DNA of 46,866 nt from an uncultured Clostridia bacterium (GCA_944381455.1 CALWLF010000023.1:1-46866), one strand, 5' to 3'. Counted from the stretch's first letter, positions 36,990-45,622 are shown. Notes: generated by a model from the sequence alone, not told the origin. Numbers and translations are program-made.

Positions 36990-37169
36990 ATAGAAAATAA
37001 TCTATATTTGATAACCAATCAAAAATGAAATTTGTGCATCATTTGTTGGAAATACCCTTTTTGTCCTTCCACCCAAGCTTCTGTCTTTTTCTCCGTCTAT
37101 TTTAACAATTTTCACAGTAACTCCTTGGCTATTTCTCCTATTGACTTATAAGAATTCCACAACAAAAGA

Positions 37170-37189
37170 AATTGCACTATATTGCAATT
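37170..37189. repeat. Isolated palindrome AATTGCA-N6-TGCAATT
   Basis: Perfect 7-bp arms in a stretch with no gene, between a terminator and the oxidoreductase promoter region. Possible regulator site; no promoter elements seen next to it. Confidence 0.4.
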
Positions 37190-37220
37190 CCTTTCATCCT
37201 TCGACCAAACTTCTTTCCAC

Positions 37221-37267
37221 AAAAAAAGACGCCGCCCGCCTTTTTAGGGGACTGCGTCTTTTCTTTT
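37221..37267 (-). terminator. Terminator after the 2-hydroxyacid dehydrogenase gene
   Basis: AAAAGACGC pairs with GCGTCTTTT with a short inner stem, and a T-run follows on the minus strand. It lies about 60 bp after the stop codon. Confidence 0.75.
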
Positions 37268-37327
37268 GCACATCTTTTTTCGCCCAAGTTCCTCTTTCCA
37301 TCCGTCTTTTGGGCAAAGAGAAACCTA

Positions 37328-38266
37328 TTATTTTACAACAATATTTTTTAATGGTTTGCCGTCACGATAGTTGCACAAGTTTTCCATCATCCAAGCAAAC
37401 ATCTGGTCATCGTTTTGGGCAGAGCTGAAGCTGTTGTGAGGAGAGAAATAGAAGTTTTCCAAATCCCAAAGGGGGCTGTCTTTTTGCAGCGGTTCCGTTT
37501 CATATACATCCAGTGCTGCTGCTGCAATCACATGTTTGGAAAGGGCTTCAAACAAATCCTGTTCATTGACGATGCCGCCGCGGCCAACATTTACTAAAAT
37601 AGCCGTTTCTTTCATTCTGGAAAGCATATCTGCATTGATCAAATTCACTGTGGTAGCATCTTTGGGCAGTGCAATGATAACCATATCATACTGGCCAATT
37701 TCGTCCGCCAATGCAGAAATTTGATGTACTTGATGGAAATATTCCTGTCCCTTGCCGCTGCGGTTATAGCCGGTCACATTTACATCAAAAGCAACCAGGC
37801 GTTTTGCAATTTGTTTGCCGATGCCGCCAGTGCCAAGAACAGCTGCTTTTTTGTCATTCAAATGGCCCAGCAGACGCTGCTGCTGCCAAGAATGGGTTCT
37901 TTTTTGTTCTTCAAACACATACGCACGTTTTTGCATTTCCAACAGACGCATCAGCACAAACTCAGAAATGGGAATATCATAGACACCTCTGGCATTGCAG
38001 AAGGTGATACCACGACGGGCAAATTCATCCAGCGGCTGCACATCCAGTCCAACCATGGCGGCCATCACCAATTTCAAATTGGGAAATTCCTCCATATTAT
38101 TATAGCTGAAGGCATTGTGTGTCCAAAGAACTTCACACTGTTTTTCCTCTTCTGTAAACGGCACGCCTCTCTCATCTGCATGGTACATCAATTCAAACCC
38201 TGCATCTGCAATCACCTGGCACATTTCCTTTGTAAAACCTGTCCGGTCTGTTACCACGACTTTCAT
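37328..38266 (-). CDS. D-isomer specific 2-hydroxyacid dehydrogenase
   Basis: About 312 residues. The NAD-binding Rossmann motif GTGGIG is at 145-150. The catalytic triad of the family is in place: Arg229 in NVGRGG, Glu258 in DVYETEPL and His277 in SPHNS. It reduces a 2-oxoacid to the D-2-hydroxyacid or the reverse; the substrate is not evident. The ATG at 38266 is 9 bases after AAAGGAGG; another ATG two codons earlier is only 3 bases away and less likely. A single-gene unit, near the 2-oxoacid oxidoreductase, with which it may share 2-oxoacid substrates. Confidence 0.9.
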   Translation of the reverse strand: MKVVVTDRTGFTKEMCQVIADAGFELMYHADERGVPFTEEEKQCEVLWTHNAFSYNNMEEFPNLKLVMAAMVGLDVQPLDEFARRGITFCNARGVYDIPISEFVLMRLLEMQKRAYVFEEQKRTHSWQQQRLLGHLNDKKAAVLGTGGIGKQIAKRLVAFDVNVTGYNRSGKGQEYFHQVHQISALADEIGQYDMVIIALPKDATTVNLINADMLSRMKETAILVNVGRGGIVNEQDLFEALSKHVIAAAALDVYETEPLQKDSPLWDLENFYFSPHNSFSSAQNDDQMFAWMMENLCNYRDGKPLKNIVVK

Positions 38267-38334
38267 GCTCATATTCCTCCTTTATCCTGATATTCTCCCC
38301 ACGATTCCTGTTTTTGCTGCCTCTATCTCTTTTT

Positions 38335-38363
38335 ATTATACCTGTTTTGGCCAGACTTTCCAG
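38335..38363 (-). promoter_or_regulatory. Possible promoter of the 2-hydroxyacid dehydrogenase gene
   Basis: TATAAT (38335-38340) is good; the -35 CTGGAA (38358-38363), 17 bases upstream, is weak, so an activator may be needed. Confidence 0.45.
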
Positions 38364-38424
38364 AGGGAACATAAGAAGTATCTATAAAAGTTTTCCTTCT
38401 CTTCACCTTCCAATTTGTTATGAC

Positions 38425-38463
38425 TAAAAAAGAGGCTGCCCAAAACTTTTTGGCAGCCTCTTT
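38425..38463 (-). terminator. Terminator after the YkvI-like gene
   Basis: Arms AAGAGGCTGCC / GGCAGCCTCTT with an 11-base loop and a T-run on the minus strand. Confidence 0.85.
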
Positions 38464-38535
38464 CCATCTTATTTTTTGCAGACTTTACAGCAGCAGTTTT
38501 CCAAAAAAATGGTTCTTATAAGCTAAATTCCAGTT

Positions 38536-39702
38536 TTAATCTACTTGGTCCATCAAACCAAACTTTCCTTCTGCAATCAGACGTTTGTTCTTTTTGCGCC
38601 CGATGGTCAATAGCGGCAAAGCGCAGCACAATAATGCCAAATAGCCGCAATAGCTGTAGCCATAGCTTACAATGGCGCTCAAGCCAAAGGTGGAGATGGC
38701 CATGCAAACCACCAAAGCAATGATGGTAATGAGGATACGACGGTTCATCACATTGCCCATCACGCCCTCTGCCTTTGTAAAAATGTTGTTTTCCAACCGA
38801 ACCACAATCCCAAAAATACAGCTGACACCGGTGGAAATCAAGCAGCAGAACAAACAGATTTTATAGAAATAGAATAACACCGGGATGCCCAGTTGTTCAC
38901 AGACAAATAAGTTGGGCAAAGCCACAGAACCTGCTTCTATAATGCCGTCTTTCCAGCCCACCAGCATCCAGGCCGTCAGTGCAACCCCAAACCCGTTCAT
39001 CAAAAAGCCCATAAACGAGGAGATTTTTAAACTGCGTTTGGTGGTCAAATGCTCGCAGCAAGCCACCATAGCCGGCAAAGACACACATTGGAAACCGCAG
39101 TAAACAACGGCTCTCCACAAAGGATAGCCCCAGCCGTTTGGTGCATATCCCTCGGCAATGGCCGTCCCCACAAAGTCTAAGTGCTGAACCAAACCAATGA
39201 TATAAATGCTGAACCCTGTTACAATAATCAAAATACCTAAAATAGTTGCCACTTTCCGCACCAAGTCAGCGCCAAAAATGATCAACAGCAATAAAATCAA
39301 TCCAATGATGATGGTTGCAGCCACCTGACCAATCGGAAAAATTTCTAACACCATGCCCGTCGCAGCCGAGATGACACCGCCAACGGCAGCCAGCACAATA
39401 CAGTAATAGAACACTTCAAAGGTCAAATACAGCTTATCATAGGGCTTGAACAAAAACTTCATCACATCGCCATAGCTTCTGGCTCCAATCAGCTGGCTCA
39501 TCAGCATGGCCTCATACAATACCCATGCCAAAAGCCCCATGGAAACCAAAGGCAGCACCATGCCCGGCACCCCATAAGAGGCAAAATACTGCCATGCCTG
39601 ATTCCCCGTTGCAAATCCTGCGCCTGCATGGGTCGTAAACCACACAGAAGCCACAGAAAACATTGCGCCAAGGGTAATTTTTCTCACATTTCCACTTGTC
39701 AT
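38536..39702 (-). CDS. YkvI-family membrane protein (putative transporter)
   Basis: About 388 residues with roughly ten predicted membrane helices. The first one carries the unwound-helix type sequence THAGAGFATGNQAWQYFASYG seen in YkvI/COG3949 proteins, which share the LeuT-like fold of amino-acid transporters. Conserved Gly and small residues there would form the substrate site. The substrate is unknown. The ATG at 39702 is preferred, with GTGGGGG upstream; a frame start at 39807 would add residues encoded across the promoter itself. It is a monocistronic unit with a consensus promoter and its own terminator. Confidence 0.8.
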   Translation of the reverse strand: MTSGNVRKITLGAMFSVASVWFTTHAGAGFATGNQAWQYFASYGVPGMVLPLVSMGLLAWVLYEAMLMSQLIGARSYGDVMKFLFKPYDKLYLTFEVFYYCIVLAAVGGVISAATGMVLEIFPIGQVAATIIIGLILLLLIIFGADLVRKVATILGILIIVTGFSIYIIGLVQHLDFVGTAIAEGYAPNGWGYPLWRAVVYCGFQCVSLPAMVACCEHLTTKRSLKISSFMGFLMNGFGVALTAWMLVGWKDGIIEAGSVALPNLFVCEQLGIPVLFYFYKICLFCCLISTGVSCIFGIVVRLENNIFTKAEGVMGNVMNRRILITIIALVVCMAISTFGLSAIVSYGYSYCGYLALLCCALPLLTIGRKKNKRLIAEGKFGLMDQVD

Positions 39703-39754
39703 ACATACCCCCACTTTCAAAATAACATCATAAAATATTCTATAAGTCGTAAAA

Positions 39755-39783
39755 ATTATACCAGTGCAGGATAAGAATGTCAA
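39755..39783 (-). promoter_or_regulatory. Consensus vegetative promoter of the YkvI-like gene
   Basis: TTGACA (39778-39783), 17-base spacer, TATAAT (39755-39760): both hexamers and the spacing match the sigma-A consensus exactly. Confidence 0.85.
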
Positions 39784-39989
39784 CGAAATAACTCTATTTT
39801 TTTGCATGAATATAAAAAAAATTGTCTATTATTAAAAAAATGATGTTCCGTTTTTTCTAAATTTCGTTGTTTCTTTTCTCTCCACCTCACTGAAAAAAGC
39901 TGTCGGACCATTTTGGTGCCGTCTTCTTTTTCCAAACTGCAATGCTCTGCTTCTGCTGATTCAAAGCTTGCTTCTTTCTCGCTTCTTTG
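39784..39989. other. Intergenic stretch with no gene supported
   Basis: AT-rich sequence between the YkvI promoter and the EF-G-like terminator. A 70-codon frame crosses it on the minus strand but would start in the terminator T-run without a ribosome site, so nothing is called. Confidence 0.6.
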
Positions 39990-40037
39990 CAAAAAAACGG
40001 CTGTCCCTTGCTTTTAGCGCAAGAAACAGCCGTTTTC
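39990..40037 (-). terminator. Terminator after the EF-G-like gene
   Basis: AAAACGGCTGT pairs with ACAGCCGTTTT, with a second inner stem (TTGC/GCAA), followed by a T-run on the minus strand. Confidence 0.85.
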
Positions 40038-40059
40038 TTTGTTTAATGAGCTATCTTCA

Positions 40060-42162
40060 TTATTTTTCTGTGTCTTTTTCTTTTGCTCTCTTTTCAATCA
40101 CTGCTTTTTGAATATCCATCGGCGCCTCTTCGTAGCGTTCAAAGGCAATGGTATATTCCCCGCGGCTTTGTGTCATGGAACGCAGGTCGGTGCAGTATTT
40201 AAACATTTCGCTCAAAGGCACTTCTGCAAAAATACGCATATTTTTGCCTTCTGGATCCATCTTCAAAATCCGGCCGCGGCGTTTATTGATATCGCCCATG
40301 ATGTCGCCCATGTATTTTTCCGGCACCAAAATTTCTGCATGGCCAATCGGTTCCAAAATGGTCGGTTTTGCCTGAGCCAAACCGTCTTTAAAGGCCATGG
40401 AAGTGGCCATTTTGAAGGCCATTTCGCTGGAGTCCACCGGGTGATAAGAGCCATCCAACAGCGTTGCCTTCAGCCCCACCACAGGATAGTCTGCCAAAAC
40501 GCCATGGTTGATGCACTCTTGAATGCCTTTTTCCACTGCCGGGAAATACTGTTTTGGCACAGAGCCGCCAAAGATTTTTTCTTCAAATTCATACTGCGTC
40601 GTCAAATCGCCGGAAGGTTCAAAGCTCATCAAAACATCACCATACTGGCCATGGCCGCCGGATTGTTTTTTGTATTTGCCCCGGACTTCCACTTTTGCTT
40701 TGATCATTTCCCGATAAGGAATGATAGGCTCTGCCAGTTCTGCTTCAATTTTGAATTTGTTTTTCAGTTTTTCCAGCAAAATGTCCAGATGCTGTTCGCC
40801 CAAGCCATACACCAGCGATTGTTTTGTTTCGGTGTTCACTTCTGTTTTAATGGTTGGATCTTCTTCTTTCAGTTTGGCTAAGGCAGCAGAAATCTTGTCT
40901 TCGTCTCCTTTCCCCTTTGGCCGGATAGCCATGGAGTGTACGGCTTCTGGGAAGTCAATTCCTGGCAGCGTCACAGGAAAATCTTTCGAGCAAAGGGTGT
41001 CGCCTGTGGAAGTGTTGCTCAGTTTGGCCAAAGCGCCAATGTCGCCTGCCTGAATTTCATCTACTTCCATTTGTTCTTTGCCCCGCATCACATAAATATG
41101 GGCCACTTTTTCCAGCGTATCTTTGGCTGGGTTAAAGATGGTCATATCTTTGGTCAGTTTGCCGCTGACCACTTTAAAGAAGTTCAGCCGGCCCACATAA
41201 GGATCGGCAATGGTTTTAAACACCAAAGCGGCAAATGGTTCTTCCGGATCGCAGCGGCGTTCCACTTCACCGCCGATTTTATAATCTTCGCACACAACAG
41301 AAGGACTGCACACATTGGAAGCAGGCATATATTTGACAATGGCATTCATCAGCACCTTGATGCCATACCCCAGCGTTACAGCGCCGCAAAGCACCGGTGC
41401 CACGGTGCCGTCTTTGATACCGGCATTTAAACCGCGATAAATTTCTTCTTCGGTGATTTCTTCTTCATTGAAGTATTTTTCCAGCAGATCGTCGTCTGCT
41501 TCTGCTGCCGACTCAATGAGCATGCCGCGCAAGCTTTCCACTTCGCCTTCCATAATATCAGGCACTTCGGCGTCCACCAAAATTTTGCCCACTTTGCTGT
41601 CTTGAATCAAACGGGCATCCCGTTCGATACAGTTGATAAAGCCTGTAAACTTGCCGTCATCATCTCTCAAAGGAATCTGGAACGGGGCAATGGCCTTGCC
41701 AAATTTCTTTCTCATCTGGCCCAGCACCGTGTTAAAGTTTGCATTGTCGTCATCCATCTGGTTGACTAAAATCATACGAGGCAGATTCAGTTCTTCGCAA
41801 TAATCCCAGGCTTTTTCCGTCCCTACTTCCGGGCCGGCCTTGGCCGAAACCACAATCAGCGCCGCATCGGCCCCAGCCAGAGCCGATTTCACTTCGCCTG
41901 CAAAATCAAAATAACCGGGGGTGTCGATGAAGTTGATTTTTGTATTCATCCATTCCACTGGGATCACCGAAGACTGGATGGATACACCGCGTTTGATTTC
42001 TTCCGGGTCATAGTCGCTGACGGTATTGCCTTCTGGAACCTTGCCAAAACGCTTCGTTGCGCCGGAAAAATACAGTGCAGATTCCGTAACCGAAGTTTTG
42101 CCGCAGCCACTGTGACCCAAAATCACAATGTTTCTAACTTCACCTGTCGCATACGTTTTCAT
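40060..42162 (-). CDS. Elongation factor G-like GTPase (EF-G paralogue)
   Basis: 700 residues with all five EF-G domains, ending in the domain IV/V type sequence RGRILKMDPEGKNMRIFAEVPLSEMFKY. The GTPase motifs differ from canonical EF-G: G1 is GHSGCGKT (16-23), G3 is DTPGYFDF with Tyr84 where EF-G has the catalytic His, and G4 is NQMD (134-137) rather than NKMD. This combination marks the EF-G-like (EF-G2/FusA2) paralogue group, not the main translocase. Such proteins are poorly understood; ribosome rescue, recycling or stress roles are possible. Monocistronic, with its own promoter region and terminator. Confidence 0.9.
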   Translation of the reverse strand: MKTYATGEVRNIVILGHSGCGKTSVTESALYFSGATKRFGKVPEGNTVSDYDPEEIKRGVSIQSSVIPVEWMNTKINFIDTPGYFDFAGEVKSALAGADAALIVVSAKAGPEVGTEKAWDYCEELNLPRMILVNQMDDDNANFNTVLGQMRKKFGKAIAPFQIPLRDDDGKFTGFINCIERDARLIQDSKVGKILVDAEVPDIMEGEVESLRGMLIESAAEADDDLLEKYFNEEEITEEEIYRGLNAGIKDGTVAPVLCGAVTLGYGIKVLMNAIVKYMPASNVCSPSVVCEDYKIGGEVERRCDPEEPFAALVFKTIADPYVGRLNFFKVVSGKLTKDMTIFNPAKDTLEKVAHIYVMRGKEQMEVDEIQAGDIGALAKLSNTSTGDTLCSKDFPVTLPGIDFPEAVHSMAIRPKGKGDEDKISAALAKLKEEDPTIKTEVNTETKQSLVYGLGEQHLDILLEKLKNKFKIEAELAEPIIPYREMIKAKVEVRGKYKKQSGGHGQYGDVLMSFEPSGDLTTQYEFEEKIFGGSVPKQYFPAVEKGIQECINHGVLADYPVVGLKATLLDGSYHPVDSSEMAFKMATSMAFKDGLAQAKPTILEPIGHAEILVPEKYMGDIMGDINKRRGRILKMDPEGKNMRIFAEVPLSEMFKYCTDLRSMTQSRGEYTIAFERYEEAPMDIQKAVIEKRAKEKDTEK

Positions 42163-42183
42163 ACTGATCTACCTCCCTATGTA

Positions 42184-42213
42184 TCGTATATTCCGTACAA
42201 AATACGAACAATT
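42184..42213 (-). promoter_or_regulatory. Inverted repeat overlapping a likely promoter of the EF-G-like gene
   Basis: TCGTAT (42184-42189) and ATACGA (42202-42207) are perfect 6-bp arms spaced by 12 bases. On the minus strand TTGTTC (42208-42213) and TACGAT (42185-42190) are possible -35 and -10 boxes 17 bases apart, so the repeat lies over the promoter like an operator. Confidence 0.4.
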
Positions 42214-42302
42214 TTTCCAAAGACATCCGGCAGTTTCCGTTTGCCTCATAACAGTATCATTCTCTCTTTCGTCTAAATTTCCTTCTTTTCTTTGTTTAAA
42301 AA

Positions 42303-42332
42303 TTAAAATTTATACAATATGACTAATTTTAA
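42303..42332. repeat. AT-rich inverted repeat between the EF-G-like gene and apbE
   Basis: TTAAAATT (42303-42310) and AATTTTAA (42325-42332), 14 bases apart, in the divergent intergenic region. May be an operator or simply AT-rich DNA. Confidence 0.35.
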
Positions 42333-42383
42333 ACACTACTTTTCTACAAAATGCCTCCCTCCTGCCTTTGCCACCTGCCTTTC

Positions 42384-42412
42384 TTGACTTTCTTTTCTGC
42401 CGTTGTTATACT
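42384..42412 (+). promoter_or_regulatory. Promoter of apbE
   Basis: TTGACT (42384-42389), 17-base spacer, TATACT (42407-42412), about 42 bp before the ATG. Confidence 0.7.
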
Positions 42413-42454
42413 TTTATTCGTCTTACAATCTACAAAGATAAAAGGAGAAATTCC

Positions 42455-43489
42455 ATGAAAAAATCCATCCCCTGCCTGACTGCTTTTCTTGCTTGCGCCA
42501 GTCTTTTTCTTGGCGGCTGCATGCCGTTTCCAAAAGAAACGCCTTCTTTCAGCCACCAGATTTTTGCCATGGACACCATCATGACCTTAACAGCCTATGG
42601 CGAAGGGGCAGAAGATGCCGTCATGGCTGCCATTGAAGAAATCAACCGGCTGGACCGGCTGCTTTCCACCAATATGGAACAAAGCGAAATCTACCAAATC
42701 AATGAAACAAAATCCGGCCTCCTCTCGGAAGAAAGCTTGACTTTGCTGCAGGCCTCCACCGACTTATACGAAAGCACCGGCGGCCTTTTTGATATTGCCA
42801 TTTATCCCATTGTCAATGCCTGGGGCTTTACCACCCAAAACTATCAGGTGCCTTCCAAAGAAACCATCGAGGCCCTGCTGCCCCATTGCGATCCCATGCA
42901 AATCCAAATTGATGGTACTCAAGTGACCTTGCCCGATGACCAAATGAAAATCGACTTTGGCGGCATTGCCAAAGGCTTTACTTCTGACCGGGTCATGGAA
43001 ATTTTTGCAGAGCACGGCATTTCTTCTGCCATCGTCACCCTGGGCGGCAATGTGCAAGCCCTCCATACCAAGCCGGACGGCACCCCTTGGCAAGTGGCGG
43101 TCCAATACCTGGACCAGACCGACGACTATGCCCTGACACTTCAGCTGGACAACGAAGCGGCCATCACCTCCGGCGGTTATCAGCGCTTTTTTGAGTCTGA
43201 CGGCACCACCTACCATCATATCATCGATCCCCGCACCGGCTACCCAGCCGACAGCGGCCTGGCATCGGTGACCATTGTCTCCGATAACGGCACATTGGCC
43301 GACGGCCTTTCCACCTCTTTGTTCATCATGGGGCTGGAGGAATCCACCGATTATTGGCGCAGCCATAACGACCAGTTCGACGCCGTTTTCATCACCGACG
43401 ACGGCTCTGTCTTGGTGACCGAGGGCTTGGAAGGCCGCTATATGCCGGACAGTGACCATCCTGTCACCGTCATTCCCTTGGAACCATAA
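42455..43489 (+). CDS. apbE: FAD:protein FMN transferase (ApbE), lipoprotein
   Basis: 344 residues. A signal peptide ends in the lipobox LGGC (Cys22), so the enzyme should be anchored on the outer face of the membrane. It moves FMN from FAD to a Thr of target proteins such as Rnf/Nqr subunits. Family marks: FAMDTIMTLTAYG near the start, DFGGIAKGFTSDRVMEIF in the centre, then SGGYQRFF and HHIIDPRTGYPADSG, and the C-terminal ADGLSTSLFIMG. AAAGGAG lies 8 bases before the ATG. It stands alone; no Rnf gene is in the window. Confidence 0.95.
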   Translation: MKKSIPCLTAFLACASLFLGGCMPFPKETPSFSHQIFAMDTIMTLTAYGEGAEDAVMAAIEEINRLDRLLSTNMEQSEIYQINETKSGLLSEESLTLLQASTDLYESTGGLFDIAIYPIVNAWGFTTQNYQVPSKETIEALLPHCDPMQIQIDGTQVTLPDDQMKIDFGGIAKGFTSDRVMEIFAEHGISSAIVTLGGNVQALHTKPDGTPWQVAVQYLDQTDDYALTLQLDNEAAITSGGYQRFFESDGTTYHHIIDPRTGYPADSGLASVTIVSDNGTLADGLSTSLFIMGLEESTDYWRSHNDQFDAVFITDDGSVLVTEGLEGRYMPDSDHPVTVIPLEP

Positions 43490-43502
43490 AAACGATACGA
43501 AT

Positions 43503-43541
43503 AAAAAAATCCACCTGCCTATTCTTAGCAGGTGGATTTTT
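43503..43541. terminator. Bidirectional terminator between apbE and the CAT-like gene
   Basis: Perfect 12-bp arms (AAATCCACCTGC and complement), 9-base loop, with T-runs on both strands. Confidence 0.88.
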
Positions 43542-43546
43542 CGATT

Positions 43547-44194
43547 TTAAAACGTGTTTAACAGCTCCTGTAACTTTACAAAAAATTGGGATGTGTGATA
43601 ACCGTCGGCCGCCGCATGGGAAATGGTCACCGTCACCGGCATGTTCCAACGGCCGTTTTCTTCTTCATATTTCCCAAAGTCAATGATAGGAAAAAGATTG
43701 GGCGTGCCGCCCGGCGAAAAAGTGCCAAAACTGCTGTAAGACACCCAGGGCACACAGGAAATGCAAAAGAAATTTCTCGGCTGGCCTTCTTTCACCTTCA
43801 CCCCTTTTTTGTCCCGATAGGTTTCCATATCATTTACCATGTTTTGATAAAAGATGGAAAAATCGGGATCATAGGCCGTCCACACATCGGAAAAGGTGTG
43901 GTCGTCTTCGTGGAAAATGGTGAAATTGGGATGCATACAGTCATAATAGCCTGGCTTCCCCTCTTCGTCCTGCCCCATGCAAAATTCTTTTGTTTGGGCC
44001 ACCACATGGGCCACACACCATACAAAGGCAGGAAAAAAACGCAGGCTGCGTGTTTTCACTTCCCGTAAAAAATGGCTCACATCCATGGGCACCGTCAAAT
44101 GATACCCGCAGACCACCTTCGTCTGATAATAGGCAAAATGGTCTTTTCTGGGCCAGCTGTCCAACTCAATGAGATGCAGTGGTTCTTGTTCCAT
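43547..44194 (-). CDS. Chloramphenicol acetyltransferase-like protein (CatA type)
   Basis: 215 residues, the size of type A CATs. The catalytic HxxxDG motif is at residues 193-198 (HAAADG), followed by YHTSQFF. FFCISCVPWVSYSSFGTF matches the family substrate-binding region. The overall sequence is not close to classical resistance CATs as I recall them, so a housekeeping or xenobiotic role is as likely as chloramphenicol resistance. It begins 17 bp after the DUF362 gene and is probably co-transcribed with it. Confidence 0.85.
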   Translation of the reverse strand: MEQEPLHLIELDSWPRKDHFAYYQTKVVCGYHLTVPMDVSHFLREVKTRSLRFFPAFVWCVAHVVAQTKEFCMGQDEEGKPGYYDCMHPNFTIFHEDDHTFSDVWTAYDPDFSIFYQNMVNDMETYRDKKGVKVKEGQPRNFFCISCVPWVSYSSFGTFSPGGTPNLFPIIDFGKYEEENGRWNMPVTVTISHAAADGYHTSQFFVKLQELLNTF

Positions 44195-44211
44195 GGGGCG
44201 CCCCCTTCTTT

Positions 44212-45309
44212 TTACAGCTCAATCAATTCATATTCCAAAGAACCAATGCCGATTTTGGCGGCATGTTCCAGACATTCTTTCCAGTTGGTGGTTGGATGCA
44301 TATGGGTGAAGTGGTCGCCCTTGCTGTCTTCTGCCAAAGCACTGCCTGGAATCACCGGCTGTTTCATGGCCATATCGGCACAGGCCATGTCGATGGCCAC
44401 TGGATCGAAGGAAGCAAACATCCCCACATCTGGAATGATAGGCAGATCGTTTTCTGCGTGGCAGTCGCAATAAGGCGAAACATCGATGAGCAAATTGATG
44501 TGGAAGGAAGGACGATCTTTCACCACGGCATACGCATATTCTGCCATTTTGCAGTTAAAGGAACGGGTGGAAACGGTATAGTCCGGCTTGATGGCATCAA
44601 AGGCGCACATAGCAATGCAGCGGCCGCAGCCAACACATTTGCTGTGGTCAATCTGTGCTTTTTTGTCCACAAAAGAGATGGCGCTGTGGGCGCAGATTTT
44701 AATACATTTGCCGCAGCTTTGACATTTTCTGGCGGAAACAGAAGGTTTGCCGTCGGAGTGCATTTCCATCTTCCCGGCCCGGCTGCCGCTGCCCATGCCC
44801 AAGTTTTTGATGGCGCCGCCAAAACCGGCTTCTTCATGGCCTTTGAAATGGTTCAAAGAAATGATGATATCGGCATCCATGATGGCTGTCCCAATTTTTG
44901 CTTCTTTGACAAATTCGCCGTTGATGGGCACCAGCGTTTCATCGGAGCCTTTTAACCCGTCGGCAATGATCACCTGGCAGCCGGTGGTAAAGGGGTTATA
45001 CCCATTTTCATAGGCAGCATCCAAGTGTTCCAAAGCGTCTTTTCTTCTGCCCACATACAAGGTGTTGCAGTCGGTCAAAAAGACTTTGCCGCCCAGGCTT
45101 TTAACCACATCGGCCACTACTTTGGCATAGTTTGGACGCAGGTAAGCCAGGTTGCCTGGTTCGCCAAAATGGATTTTGATGGCAGTAAATTTCTTGTTGA
45201 AATCCATGGTTTCAATGCCTGCAGCACGAATCAGCTTTTCCAGCTTTTGCAGCAGGTTTTCGCCTGGTTTTGCTCTCAGATTGGTAAAATACACTTTTGA
45301 TTTTTCCAT
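44212..45309 (-). CDS. DUF362 protein with two [4Fe-4S] motifs
   Basis: About 365 residues. The N- and C-terminal parts form a DUF362 domain (VYFTNLRAKPGENLLQKL start; SFDPVAIDMACADM near the end). In the middle are two ferredoxin motifs, CQSCGKCIKICAHS and CVGCGRCIAMCAFD. The GHEEAGFGGAIKNLGMG segment is conserved in this family. A role in electron transfer or iron-sulphur handling is likely but no reaction is established. The ATG at 45309 follows CGGAGGAAG; starts upstream lie before this site. Confidence 0.88.
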   Translation of the reverse strand: MEKSKVYFTNLRAKPGENLLQKLEKLIRAAGIETMDFNKKFTAIKIHFGEPGNLAYLRPNYAKVVADVVKSLGGKVFLTDCNTLYVGRRKDALEHLDAAYENGYNPFTTGCQVIIADGLKGSDETLVPINGEFVKEAKIGTAIMDADIIISLNHFKGHEEAGFGGAIKNLGMGSGSRAGKMEMHSDGKPSVSARKCQSCGKCIKICAHSAISFVDKKAQIDHSKCVGCGRCIAMCAFDAIKPDYTVSTRSFNCKMAEYAYAVVKDRPSFHINLLIDVSPYCDCHAENDLPIIPDVGMFASFDPVAIDMACADMAMKQPVIPGSALAEDSKGDHFTHMHPTTNWKECLEHAAKIGIGSLEYELIEL

Positions 45310-45327
45310 TTTTTTCTTCCTCCGTTT

Positions 45328-45356
45328 GTATAAAATTTTTTCTTTCGGCCATACTA
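45328..45356 (+). promoter_or_regulatory. Sigma-G-like promoter of the DUF1540 gene
   Basis: GTATA (45328-45332), 17-base spacer, CATACTA (45350-45356), 32 bp before the ATG. This fits the forespore sigma-G (and partly sigma-F) consensus better than the vegetative one; no TATAAT-like box is present. Confidence 0.45.
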
Positions 45357-45388
45357 TTCTCATCCTCAAGAGAAAGGAGGCCAACAAA

Positions 45389-45556
45389 ATGCCTAAAAAC
45401 ACCAGCATTAAATGTACCGTTAATCAGTGCAAACATCACTGCAAAGGTGAAAATTACTGCTCTTTGGACTGTGTGACCATCGGCACCCATGAATACAGCC
45501 CAACCACAGACCAGTGCACTGACTGTAAATCCTTTGTCAAAGAAAACAAAATTTGA
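45389..45556 (+). CDS. DUF1540 small Cys-rich protein
   Basis: 55 residues with seven cysteines (positions 9, 14, 18, 24, 28, 43 and 46), matching the DUF1540 spacing of a small metal-binding or disulphide-rich domain. The ATG follows AGAAAGGAGG. The gene sits alone, divergent from the DUF362 gene, with a sporulation-like promoter, so expression in the forespore is possible. Function unknown. Confidence 0.8.
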   Translation: MPKNTSIKCTVNQCKHHCKGENYCSLDCVTIGTHEYSPTTDQCTDCKSFVKENKI

Positions 45557-45622
45557 AGAGAAGAACAGCGCCCTGCTGTCTTCTAAATCACTTGTCAGCT
45601 TCCCCTGACGCTTTTTTGCTGG

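Larger units (their letters stand above)
36816..37219. other. AT-rich intergenic region with operator-like repeats, no gene seen
   Basis: Just over 400 bp between the ATPase gene and the terminator of the next minus-strand gene. The proximal part holds the operon promoter and repeated TTGTAT/ATACAA half-sites. The distal part holds an isolated palindrome at 37170-37189 and no convincing coding frame on either strand. Confidence 0.6.

Noticed and set aside
39780..39992. A 70-codon minus-strand frame between the EF-G-like and YkvI-like genes
   Set aside because: It would start with TTG in the T-run of a terminator, has no ribosome site and covers the promoter of the next gene.
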